A DNA stretch of 21,324 nucleotides from an uncultured Clostridia bacterium. Its GTDB lineage: Bacteria > Bacillota > Clostridia > TANB77 > CAG-508. Under the pieces are notes generated by a model, which was not told the DNA's origin, did no database searches, and worked only from the letters and a program-made list of their open reading frames with translations. This document shows positions 6,595 through 14,950 of the stretch, one piece after another. Position numbers and translations under genes: made by a program. The first letter of the stretch is position 1. Every line of letters begins with the position of its first letter. Where the stretch lies: the NCBI GenBank assembly GCA_934149115.1, contig CAKPDW010000018.1, forward strand, positions 1 through 21,324, in the 5' to 3' direction.

Positions 6595-7038
6595 ATGTTA
6601 AACGAAAAAAACAATTATTCGAATTTATGGTCGCTGTTTACAATGGAATGTGAATGTTCATATAATAGCAGAAATAATGACATTCAGGTAAAAAAAATAA
6701 ACAGCATATCTATCCGGTCGTCAGCGCACATTTTGTGTGACCATACTACTGGCTTTAGTTTACCAGATAATCAGGATGTTACAATTGACAATTATCCTGG
6801 ATTTTTGGTAGTTAGTATCGGTACTCCAAAAAGGCTGAATACATTGCCGGATAACGCAAAAGCATATGACAAAATTAGAAATGATCTTTTAAGAAATAAT
6901 CACCTGTTAGCTTACTGGGATAGTGTCAGTGTGGCATTTGTAACAGATAAGAAAGATTTGTTAAGCCCTCTCCAGCATTTCTTAAAACACTTTAAAAATG
7001 CGGTATACAATACCAGAGGAATAAAACTCAGTTTCTAA
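6595..7038 (+). CDS. Hypothetical protein (147 residues), unrecognised
   Basis: A complete gene with its own strong promoter, an AAGGAGG ribosome binding site seven bases before the ATG, and a strong terminator. The 147-residue product has no signal peptide or membrane segment. It has cysteines at the start (ECEC, near residues 19-21) and a mixed alpha/beta look, including the hydrophobic strand GFLVVSIGTP and a helical C-terminus (LSPLQHFLKHFKNAVY). The gene appears less AT-rich than its neighbours and uses codons such as CTG, CGG and GCG more often, which hints at transfer from another background. I do not recognise the family; regulation by a repressor is possible but no operator is clear. 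Confidence 0.8.
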   Translation: MLNEKNNYSNLWSLFTMECECSYNSRNNDIQVKKINSISIRSSAHILCDHTTGFSLPDNQDVTIDNYPGFLVVSIGTPKRLNTLPDNAKAYDKIRNDLLRNNHLLAYWDSVSVAFVTDKKDLLSPLQHFLKHFKNAVYNTRGIKLSF

Positions 7039-7069
7039 TTATTTTCAATCTGAATTGTTAATATGTTTT

Positions 7070-7110
7070 ACCTCCCTTGAATATCTTTATTCGAGGGAGG
7101 TTATTTTTTA
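7070..7110 (+). terminator. Intrinsic terminator of the 147-residue gene
   Basis: A 13-base stem (7070-7082 with 7089-7101), with one G-U pair and a GC-rich base, is followed by a T-run at 7102-7110. It lies 31 bases after the stop codon. Confidence 0.9.
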
Positions 7111-7180
7111 TGATTAATTTTAAATTTTTGTAATAACACAAAAAAATATGTGTAACTCACTTTATAAATTAGCATTGAAA

Positions 7181-7210
7181 ATACCGTTGTAGAAATATCT
7201 ACAACGGTAT
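7181..7210 (-). terminator. Terminator of the 121-residue gene
   Basis: A perfect 13-base stem (7181-7193 with 7198-7210, loop AATA) lies 22 bases beyond the leftward stop codon at 7233. A short T-run follows on both sides, so it could also catch rightward read-through. Confidence 0.8.
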
Positions 7211-7232
7211 CTTTTAACAATTAATTTGTAAG

Positions 7233-7598
7233 TTATTTGGCAAGTCTTACGATTGTATGTTTTAACTCGCCTTGGCTGTTATAGCCTTTTTTTATTCTTA
7301 CAGGCACTTCCTGCCCAATACGAATATTATGATAAGAACCTCTGTCTACTAAGCAGTATCTCCGCCCTTCATATGCAACAAAAATTTCTTGTTGGTCATT
7401 GACTCCTATTGGATAAGGTATAGATGCATTTCTTAATGACATGTCATTAAGCTCCGTCTTGCTTATCACTCTTGCTGTATCATATGATACTTCATATCGA
7501 AGTGCCATTGTTCTGTATACAGCCATGATTCCTTCGTATGCAATCCAGCCAACGAGTCCTAAAATCATACAATCAACAGCTACAGTTAAAATATCCAT
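7233..7598 (-). CDS. Membrane-anchored hypothetical protein (121 residues)
   Basis: The product has one N-terminal hydrophobic segment (about residues 5-27) followed by a soluble part of about 90 residues with short strand-like stretches (EIFVAYEGRRYCLVDRG, QEVPVRIKKGY, KHTIVRLAK). This suggests a small beta-rich domain carried on a membrane anchor. A GGAGG ribosome binding site precedes the ATG. It has its own promoter (7656-7684) and terminator (7181-7210). Like the 147-residue gene facing it, it looks less AT-rich than the surrounding genes, so the two may have arrived together. I do not recognise the family. Confidence 0.75.
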   Translation of the reverse strand: MDILTVAVDCMILGLVGWIAYEGIMAVYRTMALRYEVSYDTARVISKTELNDMSLRNASIPYPIGVNDQQEIFVAYEGRRYCLVDRGSYHNIRIGQEVPVRIKKGYNSQGELKHTIVRLAK

Positions 7599-7655
7599 AA
7601 CTCTACCTCCTATGCCATACTGGCGATGTGAAAATTAATAAATTGTTACATACAA

Positions 7656-7684
7656 ATTATAGCAAATTTTACATAAAAAATCAA
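7656..7684 (-). promoter_or_regulatory. Strong sigma-A promoter for the 121-residue gene
   Basis: On the minus strand TTGATT (7679-7684) and a perfect TATAAT (7656-7661) are 17 bases apart. Bases 7671-7684 (TTGATTTTTTATGT) are identical to the start of the promoter at 6481-6494. Confidence 0.75.
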
Positions 7685-7757
7685 CTTTTATTAAATCTTA
7701 CCAAATCTATTTACATTTGACCTTTTTTATATTATTGTAGTAATATTTCGATTATCT

Positions 7758-8528
7758 TTATTCATCATAAAAATTCTTGAATTTATATCCTTTTAATTTT
7801 AAATATTTTATTGAATTTTCTAATGCTTCTGAACTATCACTAACGTCTTTTGTATCGTGCATTAATATAATTAATACCTCTTTATTTCCAATGCTTTTCT
7901 TTAAATTTGAAACTAGTTGAGAACTATTGTATTTTCTCATAGAATCATTATTTAGACAATTCCAATCTATATATGTATAGTCCATTTGTTTTAATAGTTC
8001 TACTGCGTGTTCTTTTTGCTTTTTATTTGCTTTTGACATAAAACCATTTGGAAATCTGAATATTTTAGCACTATATTCTTTTTCTCCTATCGCTTGACTT
8101 ATTGCTTCATCTGTTTTTTTTATTTCTTTTTTAAAACTGTCATCACTTTTATATAATATTTTATTATTGTGGCTATATCCGTGATTTGCTATATAATGGC
8201 CTTCTTCGTATTCTTGTTTTACGATTTCAGGATATTGTTCAACATTTTTTCCTATAACAAAAAATGTTGCTTTAACGTTTTCTTTTTTTAAAATTTTTAA
8301 AATCTTAGGTGTTGCTTTAGGATTTGGTCCATCATCAAATGTTAAATATGCTACTTTTTCATTTGTTTGTTTTATTTTTTCTTCTAAGGTATCTGAATAA
8401 ATGCTGTTTTCTTTTATATCAACTGCAAAGCTTATTTGATTTTCAAATATTTTCCCAATGTAAATACAGATACATAGTATAAAGATTATACATATCATAA
8501 TTTTCTTATTAAATAATACTTTTTTCAT
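7758..8528 (-). CDS. Membrane-anchored polysaccharide deacetylase (NodB domain, CE4 family)
   Basis: A 256-residue protein with an N-terminal membrane anchor (about residues 10-27) and an extracellular NodB-type domain. The conserved motifs are all present: TFDDGP (D65 general base, D66 metal ligand), NHGYSH (H116 and H120 metal ligands), RFPNG (R158), DWN (188-190) and LMHD (H224). Enzymes of this type remove acetyl groups from peptidoglycan sugars, chitooligomers or other polysaccharides; wall peptidoglycan is the likeliest target, and a sporulation role is possible. The ribosome binding site is weak (GATGAG), within a 7-base inverted repeat at 8535-8563. It follows the LPXTG gene in the same direction but is separated by a terminator. 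Confidence 0.9.
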   Translation of the reverse strand: MKKVLFNKKIMICIIFILCICIYIGKIFENQISFAVDIKENSIYSDTLEEKIKQTNEKVAYLTFDDGPNPKATPKILKILKKENVKATFFVIGKNVEQYPEIVKQEYEEGHYIANHGYSHNNKILYKSDDSFKKEIKKTDEAISQAIGEKEYSAKIFRFPNGFMSKANKKQKEHAVELLKQMDYTYIDWNCLNNDSMRKYNSSQLVSNLKKSIGNKEVLIILMHDTKDVSDSSEALENSIKYLKLKGYKFKNFYDE

Positions 8529-8534
8529 ATCTCA

Positions 8535-8563
8535 TCACATTTCATAATATGCTGTTAATGTGA
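8535..8563 (-). promoter_or_regulatory. Inverted repeat over the deacetylase ribosome binding region
   Basis: TCACATT (8535-8541) and AATGTGA (8557-8563) are perfect 7-base inverted arms ending next to the weak GATGAG ribosome binding site. A hairpin here could limit translation, or the site could bind a protein. Only the symmetry is seen. Confidence 0.3.
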
Positions 8564-8602
8564 AAATAGAAGTATAGCATATTTTCTCTATACTTCTATT
8601 TT
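8563..8602 (-). terminator. Terminator of the LPXTG protein gene
   Basis: A perfect 15-base stem (8563-8577 with 8588-8602) lies about 10 bases past the stop codon and is followed by a short T-run on the minus strand. It should end most transcripts from the LPXTG gene and reduce read-through into the deacetylase gene. Confidence 0.8.
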
Positions 8603-8612
8603 ATGAAATTTT

Positions 8613-11600
8613 TTATTTTTTTATTTTTTTGTATCTTATGAAACTAACTATTGCACATAATGCTGTTATAGCGATTCCACTTATTAATAATGCATCTCTC
8701 AAACCTGTTTTGGGTAAATCATCTTGGCTTGTTGTTGTGACTGTTTGCCCATTGTTTGATTCTCCTTGAGTTGCTGTTTGAGAATTTATTTGCTGATTTG
8801 TACTACCACTATTTGAGTTATTGTTTGTTCCTTGGTTATTAGATGATTGGTTATTATTTCCATTAGTGTTTTGTGCATTGTTTTGGTTATTTCCATTATT
8901 ACTGTTATCATTATTTTGATTGTTGTCATCACCACTGTTGTTGTTTCCATTATTATTGTTTCCACCGTTATTGTTGCCTCCATCATCTTCATCTGATAAT
9001 CTTATAGTAAATGAAACTGTTGTGAAATTTCCTGCTTTATCTGTAGCTGTTAATTTATAATTTCCATTTTCGGAAATTGCATCACCATTTTTATAATTAG
9101 CAACTTCTTTTCCATCTTGTTCTAATGTAACTTTATCTAAGTTTTCATCATATGCTTCTGGTGTAACTTCTGTTGTGTATGTTTCTCCATCTTCAACGCC
9201 TGTTATCATTGGAGGTGTTGTATCTTCATCATTTCCTGAAATTTCTGTAATTTCTATTTCAAGTATTCCTCCATTACCTGCTTCATCTTCGGCATATACT
9301 GTATAATTACCATTTGATTTTATTATTATTTTTGCTGTTGATTCTTGAACTTCTAAATCTTGTCCACCATTTTTAAAATAGTCAGCTGATCTGCTTCCAG
9401 AGGCTATTTTTATTTTTTTAAAAGTTGTTATATTATCTGTAGCTGTAATTACTAATTCTATATAACCATCATCTGTTTCACTTTCATCTGTTTCTATTTC
9501 TGGTGCTGTTTTATCTATTGTAAATGTAACAGTTGTTGTATTTCCAGCCTTATCTTTGGCTACTAATTCATATTTTCCTTCTTCAGAAATTTCTGTGTTA
9601 TTTTTATAATTTTCTATAATTTCTTCATCTTTACTTAATTCAATTGTATCTAAATTTTCATCTGTGATACTTGGTGTTACATTTTTATTATATATTGCTT
9701 TATCTGTAACTCCTGTTACTTTTGGGGCTGTTGTATCTTTGCCAGTATTACCACCAATTGAATTTATACTAATTTCTTTTATATCTGCGTTTCCAGCTTC
9801 ATCTTCAGCATATACAGTATATGTTCCGTTTTGACTTAATTTTATTTCTGCTGTAGAAGTTAAATCATTTTCAGTTAAACCTAATTCTTGTCCACCTGTT
9901 TTAAAGTAATCTAATTTTTGTGAATCGTTTGCTATTTTTATTTTGTCAATTTTTGTTAGACTATCTTTTGCTGTTATTGTAAGTAAAACTTCTGTATTGC
10001 TTGTTGCTGTTTGTTTACTATCTATTTGAGGTGCTGTTTTATCAATTATAAAGTTAACAGTTGTTGAATTTCCAGCTTTATCTGTAGCAGTTAATTCATA
10101 GCTTCCTTCTTCAGATATTTCTGTATTATTTTTATAATTTTCTACTTTTGTTCCGTTCTTTTTTAACTCAACCATATTAAGATTGTCATCTTTTGCAACT
10201 GGTGTTACAGCATTATTGTATATTGCTTTATCTGTAACTCCTGTTATTTCAGGTGCAACTGTATCTTGAGATGGATCAAGTTCTTCTATACTTTTTATGT
10301 TTATTTCTTTTATAGCTGTTTTTCCTGCTTGATCTTTTGCATATACTGTGTATATTCCTGTTTTTGAAATTTCAAAACTTGCTGTTTTTATTTTTCCTAC
10401 GCTTGTTTCACCTATTGTTGTTCCATTACTTTCAAAATAAGATTCATCATGACTGCCTTCTGCCCATTTTACTTCAGATATGTAAGAATCTTTTCCTGTA
10501 ACTGTAACATCAATTTGTTTTAAATTTGTATTATTTTGTGAAACTTCTATAACTGGAGGCTCTGATTCTTCTGCATCAACTCCTATTATAGATCTTGTTG
10601 CTAATGATTTATATCCATCTGCATCTTCAGCATATACATTTAATATACAATTTTTATCAACTGTATAGTTTACTTTTACTTCTTTTCCCTGTTGAATTGT
10701 TAATTCTTCACCATTTGAGGTAAAATAATTTATATCGATATCATTTCCAATTGCAACTTTTATTTTTACAATATTTGCAATTGTATCAGTGGCTTTTATT
10801 GTTAGAATTCCTTTATTATTTTCATCATCTTGTGTTACATCTATATTAATTGATTTTGACTCAGTAGCTCTGACTGTAATTTGTTTTTTATATCCTGCTT
10901 CATCTTCTATATAAAACGCATATGTATCGTCTTCTGGTACTGTATATTCTATATCAACACTATTACTTGATACAAAATTAATGTTATCACCTATTGTTTG
11001 GAAGTCTGACATATCTGTTATACTAGAACTTTTTGCAACTTTTATTTTTACAATTTTACAAACACTATCTGTAATATGCATATTAACTGTTCTTTTGTTT
11101 ACTGCAGTATCAGCTGAGATAGGTGTTTTATTTGTTCCTAAATAAAGCTGATATGTTGATGTATTTCCTTTGTTATCTTTTGCAAAAATAACATAAATTC
11201 CATCTTCAGTTGCTGTATACTGAGTTTCTATATCACTTGATTCAACAATATCAATGTCAGTTCCTTGAGTAGTAAAATCAATTTTATCATTATACTTGTC
11301 TTTTTTGGCAATTTTTAAGGAAACGATAGTATTTGTACTTGTTACTTTTATTGCAACTTTTTTATAATTTTCAGTATCTTTTACTGGTAAAATAACTGGT
11401 GGTTTAGATGTATCTTTGTCTCCTGTGTTTTCTGAACCAACTTGTTCATCAACCCAATCTTTTATAATTTTTAATTCTTCTTTTAATTCATTTAAGTTAC
11501 TATCTGTTAAACTATCAACTTGTTCATTTAATGTTTGTTTCAATTTTGCACGAACTAATGTAGACATTCCAGACACATTGTCTAATAAATTTATGTCATC

Positions 11601-11837
11601 TTTCAATGTTTGTTTTAAATCATCTGTTACAGTTGTAGCTGACTCTAAATCGCCATATGCTTTATCTATAACTTGTTTGAATTCATTCAAATCTCCTAAT
11701 TGGCTCTTGAAAGTATCTAGCATAGATATCAATTGTTCTTTTTCTGCTTGTGTTACTGCAAATACAGAAGAAAAACTAAAAGAGCTCATTATCATTATTA
11801 AAACTATTACAATACCTTTTTTTAGAATCTTTTTCAT
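8613..11837 (-). CDS. LPXTG wall-anchored modular surface protein (1074 residues)
   Basis: A secreted protein covalently attached to the cell wall by sortase. It has a signal peptide (about 1-28, ending VFAV), a helical region (about 29-135), then nine repeat modules. Six A-type modules (about 159-235, 248-324, 329-419, 428-516, 603-694, 780-866) end in variants of YTVYAEDEAGN. Three B-type modules (about 529-600, 706-777, 877-946) begin ITGVTDKAIY-like and end TATDKAGN..TV.F. Both look like bacterial Ig-like beta sandwiches. An Asn/Gly/Ser/Gln-rich stretch (about 950-1038) should cross the wall, followed by LPKTG (1041-1045), a hydrophobic segment and a basic tail. No enzyme motif is seen; adhesion or scaffolding is likely. 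No sortase gene is in the window. Ribosome binding site AAAGGA. Confidence 0.93.
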   Translation of the reverse strand: MKKILKKGIVIVLIMIMSSFSFSSVFAVTQAEKEQLISMLDTFKSQLGDLNEFKQVIDKAYGDLESATTVTDDLKQTLKDDINLLDNVSGMSTLVRAKLKQTLNEQVDSLTDSNLNELKEELKIIKDWVDEQVGSENTGDKDTSKPPVILPVKDTENYKKVAIKVTSTNTIVSLKIAKKDKYNDKIDFTTQGTDIDIVESSDIETQYTATEDGIYVIFAKDNKGNTSTYQLYLGTNKTPISADTAVNKRTVNMHITDSVCKIVKIKVAKSSSITDMSDFQTIGDNINFVSSNSVDIEYTVPEDDTYAFYIEDEAGYKKQITVRATESKSINIDVTQDDENNKGILTIKATDTIANIVKIKVAIGNDIDINYFTSNGEELTIQQGKEVKVNYTVDKNCILNVYAEDADGYKSLATRSIIGVDAEESEPPVIEVSQNNTNLKQIDVTVTGKDSYISEVKWAEGSHDESYFESNGTTIGETSVGKIKTASFEISKTGIYTVYAKDQAGKTAIKEINIKSIEELDPSQDTVAPEITGVTDKAIYNNAVTPVAKDDNLNMVELKKNGTKVENYKNNTEISEEGSYELTATDKAGNSTTVNFIIDKTAPQIDSKQTATSNTEVLLTITAKDSLTKIDKIKIANDSQKLDYFKTGGQELGLTENDLTSTAEIKLSQNGTYTVYAEDEAGNADIKEISINSIGGNTGKDTTAPKVTGVTDKAIYNKNVTPSITDENLDTIELSKDEEIIENYKNNTEISEEGKYELVAKDKAGNTTTVTFTIDKTAPEIETDESETDDGYIELVITATDNITTFKKIKIASGSRSADYFKNGGQDLEVQESTAKIIIKSNGNYTVYAEDEAGNGGILEIEITEISGNDEDTTPPMITGVEDGETYTTEVTPEAYDENLDKVTLEQDGKEVANYKNGDAISENGNYKLTATDKAGNFTTVSFTIRLSDEDDGGNNNGGNNNNGNNNSGDDNNQNNDNSNNGNNQNNAQNTNGNNNQSSNNQGTNNNSNSGSTNQQINSQTATQGESNNGQTVTTTSQDDLPKTGLRDALLISGIAITALCAIVSFIRYKKIKK

Positions 11838-11880
11838 ATTTTTCCTTTCATCCTTTTATTAAATTTCATATTACAATAAT

Positions 11881-11909
11881 AGTATACTTTTTAAAAAATA
11901 ATAAGTCAA
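11881..11909 (-). promoter_or_regulatory. Sigma-A promoter for the LPXTG protein gene
   Basis: On the minus strand TTGACT (11904-11909) and TATACT (11881-11886) are exactly 17 bases apart, about 45 bases before the start codon. It is among the best promoter matches in the window. Confidence 0.75.
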
Positions 11910-11982
11910 TTGTATTTTATAGTAATTTTATAAGCATTTTTCCATTATCTCCATATAATTTTTCTTTATAATATAAATTTTT

Positions 11983-14604
11983 TTACAACCATTCGCCATA
12001 TTTCTTAATATAAAACTTTTTAACAATTTGAACAATAATTGTATATACTGCTGTCAATAATATTACAAACAAATAGTACTTAAGTGGTAACACTACAAAA
12101 TTAAATGATTTAACATTATGTAATAATATTGGTGTAATTATAGTTCCAATAATAGTCAACATTGTGGATATACATAAAAATTTATTTGGTTTTGACTGTA
12201 TAAACGGTATTTTAGAAGTTCTTATATAATGTATTATTAAAGTTTCACTTATTAAGCACTCTACAAACCATGCTGTTTGAAACCAATTTTGTTTATCAAC
12301 ACTATTATATCCAAACACAAACCAAAAACCTAAAAATGCAAAAACATCAATAATTGAACTTGTTATTCCCATAACTTTCATGAATCTACCTAATCCGCTT
12401 GTATCCCATTTTTTAGGTTTTTCTAGAAATTCTTTATCAACATTATCATATGGAATTGCAATCTGTGATATATCATATAAAAAGTCCTGTATTAGCATTT
12501 GAATTGGTAACAATGGCAAGAATGGCAAGAATATGCTTGCAATTACAATACTAAAAACATCTCCAAAATCTGAGCTCAATGCCATTTTCATGTATTTAAT
12601 GATGTTTCCATATACTTTTCTTCCTTCCATTACTCCATCATAAACAACTCCCAAACTTTTTTCGAGTAATATTATATCACTTGCTTCTTTAGCAATTGGA
12701 GTAGCTGAATCAACACAAATTCCTACATCAGCTATATGTAGTGAAGGTGCATCATTTACACCATCACCCATATATCCAACAACATGTCCATTTTCTTTAT
12801 ATAATCTAACTACACGTTCTTTTTGCATTGGGTTTAATCTAGCAAAAACATCAACTTCTTCAATTTTCTTTTTTAATTCCTCATCAGTCATTTCATTCAA
12901 CTGACTTCCAATTATAATATTATCAGAACGTAGTCCAACAATGCTACAAATATTTTTAGTTGCAAATGCATTATCACCAGTTAAAATTTTAGTTTTAACT
13001 CCTACTTCTCTTAAATTTTTTATGGTTTCTTTTACGCCTTTTTTTGGTGGATCTAAAAATGCAACATATCCTACAAATGTCATTTCTGCTTCATTACTAC
13101 TATTAAAAATATTAACTCCTGGATATTCTTTTTTTTCTGCTAATGCAATAACTTGCATTCCACTATTTGATAATTCATCTGCATTTCTTATTATTTCATT
13201 TTTTAATTTTTCATCTAGAGGTAAAATTTCGTCTTTATATTTTACATTTATGCAACTTTTTAAAATTTCTTCAATAGCTCCTTTGGTAATCATTTTGTAT
13301 TCATTTCCATATTTTACAACAACACTCATTTTTTTACGTGTATAATCAAAAGGTATTTCATCAACTTTAACATATTCTTTCAATACTTCTTTGATTTTAT
13401 GTTGATTACCATATGTGATTATAGCTCTATCAACTAAGTTTTTTATTCCAGTACCATAATAACTATTTACAAAAGCATATTTCAATATATCAATATCTTC
13501 TTCTCCTCTGACATTAATATATTTTTGCAGAGTAATTTTATTTTTTGTAAGTGTCCCTGTTTTGTCAGTACACAAAATATCTATTGCTCCTAAATTTTGA
13601 ATTGATTGACTATTTTTTACTAATGTTTCTTTTTTAGCTAGTGTTTTGGTTCCTTTGGTTAAATTTACATTCACTATCATTGGCAACATACTAGGTGTAA
13701 TTCCTACCGCAACTGATAAAGCAAATAATAAAGCTTCAACATAATCATGTCTGATAAAAGCATATATTACAAAAACAAAAATTGATACAATAATCATGTA
13801 CTTGATTAATAATCGAGTTATCCCATCCATTCCTTTTTCAAAATTTGTTCTTTCTTTTTTGGAGTTTAGATTTTTACTCATTCTTCCTAAATATGTATTA
13901 AATCCTGTTTCTATTACAATTGCTTTGGCACTACCACTAACAACACTGGCTCCCATTAAACATATATTGTTTATTCCAAAAATTTCTGTTGTATCATTTG
14001 TTTCTAACGTTTTTTCAACTAAAACACTTTCTCCTGTAAAAACAGATTGATTCACAAATAAATCTTTGCATTCTAACAGCATTACATCAGCTGGAATTAT
14101 TGAACCTGCATTCAGTTCTATTATGTCTCCTTTTACAATATTTTCAATTCTAATTTCCTTTGCTTTTTGATTTCTTAGAACTGTTGTTGTATTAAATATA
14201 TTTTGTTCTAATTTCTGATTAAATTTATATGATGAATATTCTTGAACAAATTTTATCATTGCACTAACAAAACCAATTCCTAGAATTATAAAAGCTCCTA
14301 ACCTATCTGCTAATATAAAATCAATTATTGAAAGCATCACTAAAATATATATAAATTTATCATTAAATGATTTTATAAAGAAACTAAGTGCACTCTTTTT
14401 TTCTCTTTTTACAACTATATTGGGGCCATCTTCTTCTAATCTTTTTTCTACTTGTTTTGTGTTTAATCCATTTTTATCAGAACTATATAACTGTAATACA
14501 TCATTTTCATTTTTTGCAGACATTTCTTTATATTTATCTAGCAATTCTTTATCCGTATTTTTCAGCAATGTTACTTTTTTCTTTATATCAAATAAATGAA
14601 TCAT
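11983..14604 (-). CDS. mgtA: MgtA-like magnesium-translocating P-type ATPase
   Basis: An 873-residue P-type ATPase. Visible are TGES (190-193, actuator domain), the phosphorylation motif with D347 (LCTDKTGTLT), TGDN, and GDGVNDAP of the phosphorylation domain. Hydrophobic segments fit the usual ten-helix layout, with pairs near 84-120, 265-310 and six in the last roughly 200 residues. The stretch MLPMIVNVNLTKGTKTLAKK before the catalytic domain is characteristic of the MgtA/MgtB group, which imports Mg2+ under starvation. The usual TPEMLP on helix M4 reads TPSMLP (303-308), so the ion could differ. The ribosome binding site AAGGAGG lies seven bases before the ATG. A small protein gene 40 bases upstream is probably cotranscribed. 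I see no M-box riboswitch. Confidence 0.85.
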   Translation of the reverse strand: MIHLFDIKKKVTLLKNTDKELLDKYKEMSAKNENDVLQLYSSDKNGLNTKQVEKRLEEDGPNIVVKREKKSALSFFIKSFNDKFIYILVMLSIIDFILADRLGAFIILGIGFVSAMIKFVQEYSSYKFNQKLEQNIFNTTTVLRNQKAKEIRIENIVKGDIIELNAGSIIPADVMLLECKDLFVNQSVFTGESVLVEKTLETNDTTEIFGINNICLMGASVVSGSAKAIVIETGFNTYLGRMSKNLNSKKERTNFEKGMDGITRLLIKYMIIVSIFVFVIYAFIRHDYVEALLFALSVAVGITPSMLPMIVNVNLTKGTKTLAKKETLVKNSQSIQNLGAIDILCTDKTGTLTKNKITLQKYINVRGEEDIDILKYAFVNSYYGTGIKNLVDRAIITYGNQHKIKEVLKEYVKVDEIPFDYTRKKMSVVVKYGNEYKMITKGAIEEILKSCINVKYKDEILPLDEKLKNEIIRNADELSNSGMQVIALAEKKEYPGVNIFNSSNEAEMTFVGYVAFLDPPKKGVKETIKNLREVGVKTKILTGDNAFATKNICSIVGLRSDNIIIGSQLNEMTDEELKKKIEEVDVFARLNPMQKERVVRLYKENGHVVGYMGDGVNDAPSLHIADVGICVDSATPIAKEASDIILLEKSLGVVYDGVMEGRKVYGNIIKYMKMALSSDFGDVFSIVIASIFLPFLPLLPIQMLIQDFLYDISQIAIPYDNVDKEFLEKPKKWDTSGLGRFMKVMGITSSIIDVFAFLGFWFVFGYNSVDKQNWFQTAWFVECLISETLIIHYIRTSKIPFIQSKPNKFLCISTMLTIIGTIITPILLHNVKSFNFVVLPLKYYLFVILLTAVYTIIVQIVKKFYIKKYGEWL

Positions 14605-14627
14605 TTCTGTCCCTCCTTAAACATGAT

Positions 14628-14643
14628 AATTATAGCTATAATT
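14628..14643. promoter_or_regulatory. 16-base perfect palindrome before the P-type ATPase gene
   Basis: AATTATAGCTATAATT is a perfect palindrome in the 40-base gap between the small protein gene and the ATPase gene. It could be an operator-like site or a short-stem RNA hairpin (six pairs closing an AGCT loop) affecting translation of the second gene. AT-rich palindromes arise easily by chance here, so function is uncertain. Confidence 0.4.
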
Positions 14644-14644
14644 T

Positions 14645-14830
14645 TTAAAAAATACTAGATTTTTCAATCTTTTTTTTATTATTTTCTCTACATGTTAAAA
14701 CAGTATTCAAAGAATCTCCTAATTGTGTAAACACTGCTGATAGTAAAGCCAATTGATTGTCATCTTCTATACAATCAGAAAGAATACATGTAATTGTTGA
14801 TACCAAAGTAACTAATTCACACGAATTCAA
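14645..14830 (-). CDS. Small Clostridia-type protein (61 residues), TTG start
   Basis: The frame starts with TTG (14828-14830); no in-frame ATG lies downstream near the start, and AGGAGG sits about seven bases upstream, so TTG is the likely start. The product begins MNSCELVTLVSTITCILSDC and has a central ALLSAVFTQLGDSLNTVL stretch. I recall this pattern from a family of short proteins common in Clostridia (Pfam DUF6774, to be confirmed by search). It looks like two amphipathic helices with four cysteines and a basic tail, and no signal peptide. It precedes the MgtA-like gene by 40 bases in the same direction, suggesting a shared operon. The family's function is, to my knowledge, unknown. Confidence 0.8.
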   Translation of the reverse strand: MNSCELVTLVSTITCILSDCIEDDNQLALLSAVFTQLGDSLNTVLTCRENNKKKIEKSSIF

Positions 14831-14851
14831 TTTTTCTCCTCCTTTTTACAT

Positions 14852-14924
14852 ATAATATGTTATAAAAACAAAAGTGGATTTTATTTTTTATAAAAATAAC
14901 TTTCTCTAGTTAATAACATATTAT
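14852..14924 (-). promoter_or_regulatory. Nested inverted repeats upstream of the small protein-MgtA operon
   Basis: Perfect 12-base arms (14852-14863 and 14913-14924) enclose 49 bases that hold a second perfect hairpin (TTATTTTT/AAAAATAA, 14881-14888 with 14892-14899). The outer arm ends just before the TTG gene's ribosome binding site. If transcribed leftward this would fold as a long AT-rich leader structure. A TATAAT on the minus strand at 14923-14928 lacks a good partner 17 bases away, so the transcription start, and hence whether both arms are in the RNA, is unclear. Confidence 0.45.
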
Positions 14925-14950
14925 TATATATACTTAAAAAAATAAATTTT

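Noticed and set aside
8786..8992. Met/Thr/Ile-rich minus-strand frame inside the LPXTG gene
   Set aside because: It is a frame shadow of the Asn-rich wall-spanning stretch, whose repeated AAT/AAC codons read as ATA/ATG in another frame.
14831..14950. M-box magnesium riboswitch before the MgtA-like operon
   Set aside because: The region is very AT-rich and shows none of the conserved GC-containing M-box segments I would expect; only simple inverted repeats are visible.
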